From Topomyia yanbarensis (lineage: Eukaryota; Arthropoda; Insecta; Diptera; Culicidae), in the NCBI RefSeq assembly GCF_030247195.1, contig NC_080672.1, positions 88,185,113 to 88,249,112 of the forward strand: DNA of 64,000 nucleotides. The letters are read 5' to 3'. Within the stretch, counting starts at the first letter, position 1. Each line of letters begins with the position of its first letter. The translations under genes and the position numbers were made by a program. The notes beneath the pieces are model-generated. The model searched no databases and had not been told where the DNA came from. It worked only from the letters and a program-made list of their open reading frames with translations. Shown in pieces: positions 1 through 11,836 of the stretch.

Positions 1-1974
1 CAAGGATTCGATAATGTGTGTTCTGTGGTCCGATGTCTTGTTTTGCACCAAGTGATTGACATTTGTCTATCCAAATTTCGCCGCTTCGATTCGTGTCCAC
101 ATCGATTCTCAGATCGAAACGCTTTTTCTTTTACCTCGAAAATCAGGCTGAACAGATTTCAACCAGCTGACAGAGTGCACTAACTAACTAACATCTTAAC
201 TTTTTGTTAGAGATCAACATGGAAAGTCACAATTGTTTTCATTACAAAATGAATGGCTGTTTTCCTAGTTGACACTTGAAATGGAAATTTAGGAATAAAC
301 CAGTATAAATTGTTGTTTGAAGCACTACGTTTATCAAAACTGATACATGCAATATTGCTTGAAGATGTTTGAAATATTGTCAATTTAATTAGCCTAGGTT
401 GGTAACAAAACTCTATAGATGCTTTATAGAATCTCATCAGAACGGGTATTTTCAGCATGGGGTTGACAAGTAGATTGCATAAATCGATTTCTGGTGCAAT
501 TTTAAAAACCAAGATGGCAATATCTGGATGACAACGTTCACTATAACCCTATTTGCAGAAATGGTTGAAGAGTAGATAACGGAAATCGATATCTGACGCC
601 ATTTCAAAATTCAAGATGGCGACTTCTGGTTGAGCTAAACTCTTTATAACCATAACAAAATGAGTATTTCCGCCAAGAAGATGAAGGAAATCGAAAGTCC
701 ATTGATATGTGTATTTTCGGAAAGAAATTACAGCAATTTTAAGAGCCAACATGGAGACTCCGTTGCAGTTAAACTCTATAAAACTTTAGTTATTCGAACA
801 ATTTCGGAAGTGGTGAACGAGCAGATGATAGAAATCGGCAATTAACACCATTTCAAATCTTACCGTTCCCGATCAGAATGAAATAACATGATTATAACAG
901 AACACAATTTTTGTAGCATATTGTGTTATAAATTAGGTCTCGTTAGTAGTTAAAATAACAGAAATTTATAACAAATAACAAAGCGAGATATAGTTTTGAA
1001 ATATTTCTGTTATGTGTTTCTGATCGGGTTATGTATCCAACAAACAAAAACTTTTAACAGGCCAACAAAAGTACTCGCGTACCCGTCAATTAAAAAACTT
1101 ATAAGTATGGCATTTTCAACCGATTTAGACACATTTTGGTGTTTGAAATTGAGAAACTCATCCACTTTTAGAATCTAAAAAATGTATCGGATGAATTCAT
1201 CCGATTCCCAGTAATTCGGGTTTCGGGAGGGATGTTCCAGTACTAGGAAATGATTTGTGAATTGTCACAAAATCCTAGCAATATAGGTATCAAAATTCTT
1301 GAAATTATCTCAGAAGTCTGTTATTCAACATTACAGATCATGGGGCGATGTCACCTCGGAACGACGATTTATGACCGCAAGAGAACCTGCTCTGGAATGT
1401 CCGTTCCGGGGTCAAATCACCAAACGGTTCCGAAACCATGAGATACAGTCTCACGAGGCATTTACAAGAATTGTGATATCCATATTGTCGGTATTACATT
1501 GAAAATGACAAATAGTATCCCAATACTGCAACATTCCTCCGGAAATTCGAATACTCCGGAACCAGATGAATTCATCCGGTTAATTTTCACAAAGTTTAAA
1601 AGTAGATCAGTTCCTGAATCCAAAACATTTAAAAGTGTCCAAATTGGTTAAAAAATACCAGTTTGCGGGTACCCGGGTATCCTTGTCTACTTGTTACGTA
1701 GTAAAAAACTCCAAAAGCTCTTCCTCAGGTTTCCCTAAAAGTTATGCTTGGCGATGTTCTACGATGTCACTAAATACCAATTACCTGCTTGGGGAAGAAC
1801 ACTTGAATTTCCTGGATTGAAATCTGAAAAGGTACTCGGGTCGGATACATAGCGGTTAATTATGTTAATTTCTGGTAGATCAGTAGTAGTTTTGGAATCG
1901 GGTTGGGTAGTTTATGACAAATATCGATGTGTGACGCCATTTCACCATAGATCACAATTTTTAGATCTCTTATC
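1..1974. repeat. Degenerate dispersed repeats, no gene seen
   Basis: No coding region is supported. A short motif resembling ATTTCAAAATTCAAGATGGC recurs in diverged form near 490, 600 and 1935, so this is decayed interspersed repeat. A perfect 16-bp palindrome, CGGATGAATTCATCCG, lies at 1188-1203 and a shorter version recurs near 1565. The short open frames here show no recognisable domain and look like chance. Confidence 0.5.
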
Positions 1975-2165
1975 CTTTAAATTTGTCTTGACTACGAAGA
2001 CTCGGATGTTGCCATCGTCCACTCTGAACATGTGAACCACTCTTCCGAAATGCCATTTAAGGGGCAGCATGTTTTCATCTTAAACCGGAACCATTGTTCC
2101 GATGGCGACTGTTTTTATCCATTTGGCGAGTACACATTTCTTGCAGTGGCAGTCCGGACAGGTAC
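1975..2165 (-). pseudogene. BEL/Pao integrase C-terminal remnant
   Basis: Read on the minus strand, this stretch gives the C-terminal tail of a BEL/Pao polyprotein: an AIGTMV segment, then DEN, then LKWHFGRVV and DGNIRVFVVKT. The K-W-x-x-G-R-V and DGxIRV-x-V-x-T pattern is the usual end of BEL/Pao integrases. An in-frame stop precedes DEN and I see no LTR or pol domain beside it, so it is a dead fragment. It is unrelated in position to the complete BEL-type element at 11-15.6 kb. Confidence 0.75.
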
Positions 2166-2739
2166 TCTGTTCTTTAGAGCTTCAACAGTATACGAACGAA
2201 TCCCCGATAGGAATAACGTGAGAACATCAAGAGCTTCGGGATAGTGTAAACATATCAAGATCTAGTGTTTGACTTTCAAGGATCAACAGAGGATTGCGTT
2301 AGAGATCGGAAATTGTGACAATTCCTAATCTGAGCCAGAAGCGTTGTCAGTCGTGCGGTTGCTGACGTAAAATTTTATTCAGGGTGATATTTCAGTGACT
2401 TCACAGCCATTTTTCAAAAACCATCGAAATTCGGAGAACTAAGATAGATGAACTTTAAATCTATGCCGTAGCGCGAGCACACCAGCGAGACACAGCGAAC
2501 TTCATCTGCTGCGAATTAAAATGGTCTGCAAGTTTAGTTAGTTCGCTTGAAGCTCCCTTAAAATTTATTGTTGAACTCTATAAGCTGCTGTTTTCTACGA
2601 CGAGAAAATAGCGTTTCAAGGCGACGAGAAATGAACCAATATCTACGTGGAAAAAAATCAGTTTGTATTTACAAACGAATCACGATTTCCTGAATAAAAT
2701 CGTAACAAATCTCTAAATACTTAATGTAGGAAATCGCCC
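2166..2739. other. Non-coding, nothing recognised
   Basis: No open frame or repeat that I recognise; it separates the BEL/Pao scrap from the Jockey-type LINE. Confidence 0.4.
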
Positions 2740-2943
2740 AACACGTGCTCGAGCGGGTAGAGAAGAGATGTTGTATGTAACTCTCTGCTCTGACGGTATT
2801 ACGGATGAGTTGGCAAACTGGCTCGTACCCAACGAGCTCGAACCGTCGTTTTCTGATCATGAATACATCATTTACGCGGATATCTAGACATCGTCACATT
2901 TCGTAATCTCAAATCTACAAACTAGAACCTCTACGAAGAGGGC

Positions 2944-4560
2944 TTGGCGACTAGGTTTTATGGGTATGCTTCAACGAATGAATCTCCAAGTGACTTGGAT
3001 GAGGTCGTTGATAAAACAATCTGTCTCATAGTAGCAGCAAAACAAGAGGCTTGTCTGCTTCGAGTTATGCGTGCTTCTAGAGAAACACCTTGGTGGAATT
3101 CCGGAAACTTGTTCGACTCAAACATTTATGTAAAAGAGCTTGGAATCGCAGACGCAGGGACGGGTCGGAGGTATTTAAGTTGGTTCGCAAAGCATACAAA
3201 AATGCCCTTCAATCCTCTGAGTGAAGTGGTTGGAAAAGCCTCTGCACAAATGCCTCAAGTCTCAACCAGACTAGTAGATTAAATAAGTTACTTTCTAAAT
3301 CGAAAGACTTTCACGTCAGTTCGATGGGAACTGCTAATGGTGAATAGTCGTCTGACGAAGATGTAGTATTCAACTGTCTTTTTGATACACACTTTCGAGG
3401 CTGTACGGAGCCATCACTAACGACTACCCCTGAGTTCTTTTCAGGTGGTACTGATTCTTGGGCATTTGCTCGTAGAATTATGAAAACAGAATCGATTATA
3501 TGGGCGATTAAAAGTTTTGCTCCGTATAAGCCTCCGGGAAAAGATGTAATCATTCCAGTTCTAATACAAAGAGGATATGAACACTTCAACCATATCTGTA
3601 GTCTTGCAACAGAATACATTTCATTAGCTTGGCGAGAAATAACTGTAAAATTCATTTCCAAAGGTGGCCGCGTTACTTATGAAGAGGCAAAGAGCCTTGA
3701 ACCTATCAGTCTGACCTCCTTCCTTTTCAATTCTGTGAAACGTTTGATCGACCAATAGATTCGGCGGAGGAAGTCTACTACCACTCTGTTACATAATGTT
3801 GACTACAACATCGAAAATGCTTATTCGCGAAAGCAATCACGCTTAGGAGTTTTTCTCATGAACGCTTTTCAGAACATATTTTTCGAATCCATTTTGGAAG
3901 CAGCACGAGCTCATGTCCCTTCATATATCACGAACTGGATACACCCAATGCTTAGCAACCGATATCGAGGATCATCGTTAAGACAAGTAGAGATAAAGAA
4001 ACTGAGGATGTCCTCAAGGTGGTCTGCTGTCACCGCTTCCATGGAGGAAACCTGATGAGCTTGGGTTTCCGACATGATTATCATGTAATGATCACCGGAA
4101 TTTTCGTCAATACATTTTTTATTCGTTCGTTGCAGTTCTTTGACTCTGAAATTATTGTCGCAGATTGGGTGAAGTACGTTGTGGTAATTCTTCACATCTA
4201 TTTCAGAATTAATAGTGCTTGCGTGGCATTCGGTCAATGTAAACGAGCTTTCGGTAAACATTCGGGATTCAAACCCAAGTACATTCGGAGGATCTACACA
4301 GCAATTGTTAGGCCAATACTGGCATAAGGGTGCCTTGGGTCGTGGCACATGGGAGAAGACACGACCATCCAATCAAAGGTTAACCATCTTCAGAGGATGG
4401 TCATCATGGCGATTATTGGTGCGCTCACTCACGACAACACATACTGCTGCTATAGAGGCACTATTGAACATAAATCCTTTATATGTTTCAGAAACAAGAA
4501 GCACTTTCTTGTGCATACCGTCTTAAGATTACTGGGCTCTGGAACAGTGACCCAATAGAT
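2944..4560 (+). pseudogene. Jockey-type reverse transcriptase, broken
   Basis: Open fragments at 2944-3282, 3480-3758, 3858-4055, 4019-4327 and 4349-4558 follow one another along a single LINE reverse transcriptase. In order they give the linker with PWW, fingers with YKPPGKD and ISLTSFL, a palm segment with NWIHPMLSNR, a short stretch where the catalytic box should be, and a thumb segment with RRIYTAIVRPILA followed by a LQRM segment. The expected PQGG and YADD motifs are lost. The gene is non-functional. Confidence 0.85.
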
Positions 4561-4734
4561 CGTGAAACTAGCCACACAAGACTGTGGCCCCAAATGGTTA
4601 CTTGGGATGAGTGAAAACTTGTTCCCAGAGACCTTACACTCACATGAAGTTTTCCATTAAAAATTTTTATTGTGAGAATTCCTCCTCGCGAGAAATGGCT
4701 ATCTGGCAGGATGGATCGACAACTTGAAGAATAA

Positions 4735-5172
4735 GTAGTTGGTTATACTGACGGTCATTTGTTGGAGGGCCGAGCCAGTGCTGGTCTCTATTGTCGTGAA
4801 ATAAGATTGGACCAATCTCATTCGTTTAGTAGACACTGTACCGTATTCCAAGCGGAGATCTTCGCCCTTCTGTGTGACGTACAATAGGTACTGCAACGGG
4901 GAACTTGCGACAAAAGAATGTATTTTTCTCTGGCAGTCCCTGAAAGCTGCCCTGAAGGCACTTAGTTCGGCAAATTCGAGATCGAAACTAGTAATCGCAT
5001 GTCGAACTCAAATCAAGGAGCTTGGCATTTCAAATACTATCAACGTTTTATGGGTACACGGGCATTCAGGTATTGCTGGAAATGGAAATGTGTGGACAAA
5101 TTGGCTGGAGCAAATACTGCAACTGACTTCTTTGGTCCAGAATCACTTTTACCACCTGCAAAAAGTTGAATA
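4735..5172 (+). pseudogene. RNase H-like domain of the Jockey-type LINE
   Basis: Broken frames give GYTDGH near 4742, TVFQAEIFAL near 4850, ALKALSS near 4950 and WVHGHSGIAGN near 5050. These correspond to the TDGS, QAE, S-x-ALKAL and VPGHxGIxGN blocks of LINE RNase H domains. Frameshifts lie between the blocks and the final acidic position is obscured. The domain continues the reverse transcriptase above in the same orientation. Confidence 0.8.
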
Positions 5173-5430
5173 AAGTATGAGATTTGTTCTTGGGCTGCAT
5201 TCGTACATGCAATATTTTTCCAAGCACAATTTCAGTATTCTAGTCAAAGCACTGACTGGGCATTGCAAACTCAATTATCAGATTCGTGTGTTCTTTGTGA
5301 ACTCAATTACGGAATTTCATACCATTTAATGCGAAACTGCTATGCAGTATTGAAATATGCGTATTCGGCTTTTTGGCTCTTTGTCTATAGATCGGCCTAT
5401 GCATAGCTATGTACAGGGAGCTTAACCTCA

Positions 5431-5810
5431 AGGATAAGTAATTGTTGCCAGCTCAGTGTGGTAAAGAGCTATAGGCTTTATCAGTAGGGTTCAATATTCC
5501 TTCGTGAGTGATTCTATTACGTTGTCATTTTCCATTTCTCCACCTTTTTCTTTCACCTCCCATTCCCTTCTCATCAGGCAAGTGATGAGCCGAAATGGCA
5601 AAGCACAAAACTCTGAATAACACGGGAACAATGCCAATCGGGGTGTTTCTGATTGCTGATTCTTGATGTTTTATCAACATTCTTGCAAACAAGTCCAATA
5701 ATAATTATTGCTCAAGAATGAAATAACATTGTGTGGATTAGCTTGTTTTTTCAGCTTAAGGAATTGTAGAAATTTTCACTTGATAAAATTCTGTATTTTC
5801 CACATGATTT
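5431..5810. other. Non-coding spacer
   Basis: Low-complexity AT-rich sequence between the Jockey-type LINE and the first GCCTTTCTC repeat. No feature recognised. Confidence 0.4.
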
Positions 5811-6226
5811 TTGCCTTTCTCATACAGAAAGGTTATGCAATCACTCTAAAAATCGCTAAATTACACCCGGCCCGGAGGGCCGAATGTCATATGCCAATCG
5901 CCTCAGTTCGTCGAGATCGGAAAATGTCTCTTTGTGTGTATGTATGTATGTGTGTATGTGGAAAAAAATGTCACCTCTGTTTCTCACAGATAGCTGGACC
6001 GATTTGCACAATCTCAAATGAAAGGTACAACCTTCCCATCGGCTGCTATTGATTTTTTTGTTGATTGGACTTCTGGTTCCGGAGTTACGGGTTGACCACA
6101 CAGCAAATTCCCATATAAACTGAAATGAAAAATTCTCAAATCGAATTTGCATTTAAAATGCATGAAACGTTGAGATGTGATGAAATCTCGAAAAAAGTTT
6201 TTTGACGAAAATTAACTTTTTTGGAC
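5811..6226 (-). repeat. GCCTTTCTC dispersed repeat, truncated copy
   Basis: It begins TTTTGCCTTTCTCATACAG and then carries CCCGGCCCGGAGGGCCGA, TTCGTCGAGATCGG, a TGTATGTATG tract and GGTTCCGGAGTTACGGGTTG. The same blocks occur in reverse-complement order at 8248-9212 and 9490-10411, so this copy is inverted relative to them. It stops where a second copy starts. No coding potential is evident. It is non-autonomous, and I cannot tell whether it is a DNA element. Confidence 0.7.
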
Positions 6227-7120
6227 TATTTTTGCCTTTCTCATATAGAAAGGTTATGTAATCACTCTGAAAATCGTCAACCTAATTCCGGTCACAATGA
6301 GGGGTAGCTACTTTAAAATTAAAACTAGTTTAAAATTTCTTAAGAAGTTGAAAATTTTCGGTAGGGTCCGGACCCCCCGGACCCTACCGAAAATTTTGAT
6401 CCGCCGCTGGTTTCGAGCGATGTTTCAGTATCGACACATAGTATCTCAAGATCGTGGCTGTCGATCCATTGTATGTATGTGCAAATCGTACTGAATATGT
6501 AATATACATTTCCATCATTGTATTGGGCTTGGTGACTTCTTCTGATATAACAAGAATTCCTGATCAATCCAGGGGTATTCCCGGAAAGGAATATCCCTAG
6601 ATTGCCTTGGGTTAGTGGTAGACAACTTTAAATAAAGAGACCTGATGTGGATGATATAACTCGACTGGACTCTGTACTGCCACTAGGCTTGTCACTTCTC
6701 ACCTTAGCAGGTGGTAGTACCGATGTCTTGGTCAGGCGGGAGGAGTCTTACAGAGAATTATCGGAAATGGAAGCTATTGGGTTCAATTCCCGATTCTATC
6801 AAGTATCTTCCCGGAATGGAAATTTTCTTGATGGACCTTGGTTGTTGGCGGAATATTCGAAAAGTATCTTGTTACGTTCTTTTGAAGGAAAGGCTATGTC
6901 TGCAAATTGAACCAGTCCGTTTCTTTTTGTTAACTGGTTTTGTTATGGATCAAAATATTAATTATCTTTTAGATAAATCGTTCAGCTCACACCTTTGTGG
7001 GGGTATGAGGTGGGACCCTCATCATCATCATTGAACATAACCAGCCATTGAATCGTAGTTTGGACTAATGAGAAAGGCACAATTGCACCATTAGTTGGAT
7101 TAAAACAGGTTTTTAGTATA
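6227..7120 (-). repeat. GCCTTTCTC dispersed repeat with foreign interior
   Basis: The left end TTTTGCCTTTCTCATATAG is at 6227. The right end, TGAGAAAGGCACAATTGCACC followed by AAAACAGGTTTTTAG, is near 7070-7115. That right end is the reverse complement of the block at 8212-8262, so both ends of the family are present. The interior differs from other copies and includes the palindrome at 6351-6397, which suggests nested insertions. Confidence 0.6.
6351..6397. repeat. 47-bp near-perfect palindrome
   Basis: Two perfect 21-bp arms, reading AAAATTTTCGGTAGGGTCCG plus G on the left, surround a 5-base ACCCC loop. The right arm is followed by GATCCGCCGCTGG. Such a hairpin with a GGTCCGGACC core is typical of a transposon end. 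Confidence 0.8.
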
Positions 7121-7361
7121 TATTTAGGCTCATAACAGGCAGATAGCCTGCAAATTTTTAAAAATCGTGGAAAAACATATTTTTCGGCGACTTTAAACAA
7201 ATTTGTAGGCCGTTTGTTTTAAATAAATTATTGAGAAAAAGTCGGAGAAGATGGCTATTTCCAACCACCAATAGCAAAGGTCACAAAACTCAGTATATTT
7301 TATGCTTCTTCCCGAGTCAATGCAAAGCGACATAAATAGTTACTTTTGTATTGTGTGCCAT

Positions 7362-8110
7362 GTCTGAAAAACAGTTAAAAACTGTAACTATAATTGTTGC
7401 AGAATCGCAGAAGCAAGAAGTGGTGCTTCGGCCATATCTGGTGATTTATTGATGTCTCACATAATACTAGATATAGGGAAGTTGCCCTCATCGAGTTCTA
7501 CCATATCAGGCACTGAGCGCTCTTGGAGTTCAACAAATTGACCCAGGCGAAACGATTTATGGATGATGAGAAAATAAATGTTCGGCTGCAAGATCGGGCA
7601 CTGCTTAAATGCAGATTCATGTCACATTCGGGAGAAATGTATTCCATTCCGAAGGACGCACGTAGGAACTAAATCCTGGTATTTCAAATAGTGTTTATAT
7701 GGTGAGAATGTAAGTGAACCGATCTATTTCGTGGTACCGGACACTGTGGTATAATACATAATACGATACTACCGTTACACAGAGAATTCTTTGCACATAT
7801 TAAGAACAAACTAATTCGTACGAGTTCTGTGAAAAACGGAACATTACGGTCTACCTTGCTCAGAAACCGCTGTTGGCTACTTAGGTAATATTGACAATGG
7901 CAAAAGCTGCGTCAAGTATCTCAAAATCTACAACCAGTACCTTCGTTAAGGGACTTCACGCTAATAAGGAGAACAAGCTAGAAAGAAATCAGATGTTCGC
8001 CTACATAAAGGGCAGCAACTAAGATGATTACACGTTAGAGTACGATTGCGAGATAGAAATGAACGACACCCAAAACACAGTTGCAGAGGAAACAAATAGA
8101 TATAACCGAG
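7362..8110 (+). pseudogene. Decayed ORF1-only element copy
   Basis: Starting at an ATG in GCCATGTCTGAAAAACAG, broken frames resemble the intact ORF1 protein at 48868-49860. Matches include the MSEKQ start, a segment containing LLEFNKLTQAKRFM (compare LITFNSLAEAERFV) and PGISNSVYMVRM (compare PGILNGVRVVRM). The tail from about 7895 resembles the C-terminal coding DNA at 47030-47280. Many stops and frameshifts make it inactive. No reverse transcriptase follows; the next feature is the GCCTTTCTC repeat at 8205. Confidence 0.65.
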
Positions 8111-8204
8111 AAGATAGTTTTTGTTTTCGCAACATTTTGACGCGGTGAAGCATCAGTTTCACTGAGATTCGTCCACGAATACACTCATGCATTATTGAAT
8201 TTTC

Positions 8205-9212
8205 TAATGTGAAAAACCTGTTTTAATACACCTAGAGGTGCAATTGTGCCTTTCTCATTTCCCCAAACTATGATTTAATAGCTGGTTCGTACAATATAAC
8301 TTTATGGAAATGTCTTTCATTCTTATTACACTTGGTAAGTATATATAAGAGCACCTTTTTGCATTCATCGCGGTATCGGTTTGAATCGGAGTTTTCTATG
8401 TGATCGACCTCCACAACCCGTAACTCCGGTGCTGGAAGTCGAATGGAGATGGAATTTAATATCAGTTTCTGGGGACGCAACACCTTTCATTTGAGACTAA
8501 GTTGAGCAAATCTAGCCATTTTCGAGAACCCAATATAACCGTTATTCTGACTTTGGATGCTTCCGGATCCGTCGATGGTGGCCAGTGTGGCCAAAGAGAC
8601 TTTGAATGACTGTTGGGGACCTAGATCTACAAATTCAACAGTTGTGTTTACATTTTGGAAAAAAATCACCTTTTTACATTCATCGCAGAATTCGTTAGAA
8701 TCGGGATTTGCTGCGTGATCGTACGTATCACCCTGTAATTCAGGAACCAGAACTCGGATCCACACAAAATTCAACAGCAGCTGATGGACCTTTCATTTAA
8801 AATTAAGTTTGTCAAAATCGGTTCAGAAAATTCCGAGAAACCGATTTGGAAAAATCAACAAATTTTGTTTTGTAACCATACTCTTCAACTCGTAATTCGG
8901 AACAAGATGTCGGTTGAAAATGAAATTCAATAGCAACCTATGGGAATATTATACCTTTCATTTGAATCTTAGTTTGTAAAAATCGGTTCAGCCATCTCCG
9001 AGTAACCGATGTGGACATTTTGTTAACAAATCCGCACATACACACATACATACACACATACACATACATACATACACACATACATACACACAGATATTTT
9101 GCGATCTCGGCGAACTGAGTCGAATGTTATATGAGACTCGGCCCTCCGGGCCTCGGTTAGAAAGTCGGTTTTTGGAGCAATTGCATAACCTTTCTATATA
9201 AGAAAGGCAAAA
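8205..9212 (+). repeat. GCCTTTCTC dispersed repeat, full copy
   Basis: AAAAACCTGTTTTAATACACC and AGGTGCAATTGTGCCTTTCTC form the left end. Inside are two tandem-like blocks, each with a TAACTCCGG or TAATTC(A/G)G motif and CCTTTCATTTGA. CACATACA microsatellite, GATCTCGGCGAACTGAGTCG, CCCTCCGGGCCTCGG and TATATAAGAAAGGCAAA close it. The short minus-strand open frames here fall inside the repeat. Confidence 0.75.
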
Positions 9213-9489
9213 GAATAATATTTAATTAGCTTAATAAGCATGAGTTCAATGTTATCTTCATGTGATTATAATTTGCAAAGGTTGGTGGAATGCGTTTGAA
9301 CGTGTAGCGAATGGGGGTTTAGTAGAGTGGGTGTGGAGATGCGTCAGAAATCCTTCATCTTATTTCGGCATACGGGGTGGATGAAGGAAATCTGGGCGTG
9401 AGGGTGATCCAAGAAGAGGGGAGTGATGAAGGAGGGAGGTGTAAGGGCAAGGTGGGGAGGGGGGGGGGGAAGGGGCAGCTACGCTGTAC
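9213..9489. other. G-rich spacer
   Basis: The segment is unusually G-rich on the plus strand. A G4-like cluster near 9450-9475 has runs of 4, at least 9 and 4 guanines. Confidence 0.5.
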
Positions 9490-10411
9490 TCAACTGCATA
9501 TTTTGCCTTCCATTTGAGACTTGGTTTGAGAAAATCGGTTCAGTCATCACCGATGAACCGATGTGACTTTAATTGTGGAATATGCCCGGAATTCCGGACT
9601 TCCGGAATCGTCGATAGTGGACAATATATTCAAAGAATGTTTGATTGGCAATCAGTGATCTAGATCTACGATTAGAAGTAATTTGGTGACCATTTCAATA
9701 GTTTTTAGCCTCTGAGGTATTACGATTGTACCGATTTATATGGGAAATTCCAGTGTATCCTTACTAACACCCCTGTAACTCCGGAAGCAAAAGTCAGAAC
9801 CGAATGAAATTCAGCAGCAGTCAATGGCATTACTGTATCTTTCATTTGAAATTAAGTTCGTAAAAATCGGTAGAGAATTCGTTGTGGAATGGGTGTGATA
9901 TTAGCTTAGGAACTTGGCGGGTTCCCCGAGGGCGTCATGAACCGTCATAAGTGGCCAATGTGGTCAAAGCTGCTTTGATTGATCATTAGTGATCCAGACC
10001 CGCAAACTAGAGTAATGTTACATCAATTTTAATATGTTTTACATCATTTGAACATTATGGTGGTACCAGTTTATATGGGAATTTGCTTTGTGACCGCACT
10101 CTTCAACCCGTAACTCCGGAACCGGAAGTCGGATCAACTAAAAATTCAATAGCAGCTTATGGGAGCGTTATACCTTTCAGATGAAACTAAGTTTGCGAAA
10201 ATCGGTTCAGCCATCTCTGAGAAAATTGTGTGAGTTTAAATGACACACACACATACACACACACACACACATACATACACACACACAGACATTTGCCGAT
10301 CTCGACGAACTGAATCGAATGGTGTATGATACTCGGCCCTCCGGGCCTCGGTTAAAAAGTCGATTTTTACAGTGATTGCATAGCCTTTCTTTATATGAGA
10401 AAGGCAAAAAC
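9490..10411 (+). repeat. GCCTTTCTC dispersed repeat, 5'-incomplete copy
   Basis: It repeats the inner blocks of the 8205-9212 copy: CCATTTGAGACTTGG, TAACTCCGGAA, CACACATACACA tracts at 10240-10290, GATCTCGACGAACTGA, CCCTCCGGGCCTCGG and GAGAAAGGCAAAA. The left end is missing or diverged. Confidence 0.7.
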
Positions 10412-11009
10412 GTACATAGTAGCAATGAAATTATTTATCAAGAAATAGCTTTTTTAATCGGAAGCCAATTACTGTTAAAAATATATTAGTCAATCAATCA
10501 AAGAATTAAAAGATAATGTTTGCTTTTAATTTTCGCTCTTAGGTTAAGTTCACACCATACACCTAATGTTGCAACCAGCAGCAGCATTTTAGTCGCTTTT
10601 ATGGTTTCCAATCAATATCCATGTAAGCTTGCAAATGGCGTAACAATACAGCGAACAGACATCAATAGGCAATCACGAAGAGCGACTAAAATGTTGTGAC
10701 TGGTTTAATCTATAAGTCAGTAAGTAAGGATAAACGTTTGAATTTCATGTCTTCAGTATGTGACAGTCTCTCGCTCTGTTTTTTTCTCGTTGTGAAATAA
10801 AATGATATAGATGATCAGAAATCAAGCAGAAAATAGTGTAAAAATAAAAAGAACCAGCTAATCGAAATCTTTTCTATACACGCAACACGAGTGCTTTCGG
10901 AATTGCACTCTGGTGCACTTCTCATTTCGGTTCAAAAAAGGACATTTTCGAAAGCAGTTTTCTACTTCGGACAGCTGTTATGCGATGGGTACAACAACTT
11001 TAATTGAAA
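10412..11009. other. Non-coding, nothing recognised
   Basis: AT-rich sequence upstream of the BEL/Pao-type element, with no recognised gene. Confidence 0.4.
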
Positions 11010-11014
11010 AATGT

Positions 11015-11528
11015 TGTTTGCGCCAGTTTTGGAATTGGATTCATACGAGGTAGTGAGACTTCACTGTAGTACAGGACAGTTAGGTATCGCATAATGAACC
11101 AACGAGCTTAGGCGTTACGGAACAGTTTGTTGCGTTCACCGCTTATACTGCAGTCTGTTTTCTAGAAGATTCTCACTTCCTGAACAAAACAGTTGTGTTC
11201 ATCTAAAAGTTGCAGCTACCTATATATAGTACAATTTAAAATCTGAATAGTTCGTATTCATAGTTGGTTAGTATCAAGTCATTATTCATAGTTGATCAGT
11301 ATCAACTTGTAACAACCTTATCAAACTACAAGTCATAATATAGAAGAAAATGAATTACATACAGAACAGTGCTACGTTTTACATTGAACAGTTTGGGCTT
11401 ATAATAAGTGCCTAGTTCTACTGAATAAACCCACAGAATTGATCGCGAGTTCTTACTGCACCGTGCACCGAACAGTTTTCCTAGTCATAAAAATCCGACA
11501 GCTCTACAGACGTTGATGTGCGGAAACA
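11015..11528 (+). repeat. 5' LTR of BEL/Pao-type element
   Basis: 514 bp with TG...CA ends. It contains a TATA-like CTATATATAG near 11220 and an AATAAA near 11422. It lacks a 9-bp TATCTAAGT segment that is present in the 3' LTR. Confidence 0.95.
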
Positions 11529-11531
11529 TTT

Positions 11532-11551
11532 TGGTCCTTCGAGCCGGATTT
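11532..11551 (+). promoter_or_regulatory. Primer binding site, tRNA-Tyr type
   Basis: TGGTCCTTCGAGCCGGATTT begins 3 bases after the 5' LTR. It is complementary to the 3' end of insect tRNA-Tyr plus CCA, as I recall that tRNA. A BEL/Pao element priming from tRNA-Tyr is plausible; the match should be checked against the host tRNA set. Confidence 0.8.
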
Positions 11552-11679
11552 ATCCGCTGTCGGATTTCAATACGTTACGCCGGTCGCGAAACGTAAAGGT
11601 GTCGAACAATGTAGACGTATCTCTTGAAATCATTCAAATAGTCCTGAACAGGACAAGAAAAATGCAGTATGAGCAACTA

Positions 11680-11836
11680 AACGGCTGGCGAAAAGAAGCC
11701 AGGTTATGTGACGATGCGCGTCATTATGTGCTAGTTCCGACGTGTATTTGGACTACGGAAAACGAAATAGACAAAGTTCAATCAAATCGGCTGGTGAAAG
11801 AAAGCCAGAAAGTGTGACGACGCGCGTCACTATGTG
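11680..11836 (+). repeat. Direct repeat in the BEL/Pao leader
   Basis: Two diverged units of about 51 bp (11680-11730 and 11786-11836) share CGGCTGG, AAGCCAG, TGTGACGA and GCGCGTCA-TATGTG. They lie in the untranslated leader between the primer site and gag. Confidence 0.75.

Larger units (their letters stand above)
2740..5430 (+). mobile_element. Decayed Jockey-clade LINE, ORF2 remnant
   Basis: A non-LTR retrotransposon remnant in the order end of endonuclease, linker, reverse transcriptase, RNase H-like domain and C-terminal tail. The endonuclease end (2750-2890) matches a second copy at 27100-27210. The linker at 2944 onward includes a PWW motif. The reverse transcriptase carries SFAPYKPPGKD and KSLEPISLTSFL, typical of the Jockey clade. 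A diverged C-terminal LTGHC motif appears near 5250. Frameshifts and stops break every domain and the catalytic FADD box is not recognisable. I found neither a 5' end with ORF1 nor a target-site duplication. Confidence 0.85.
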
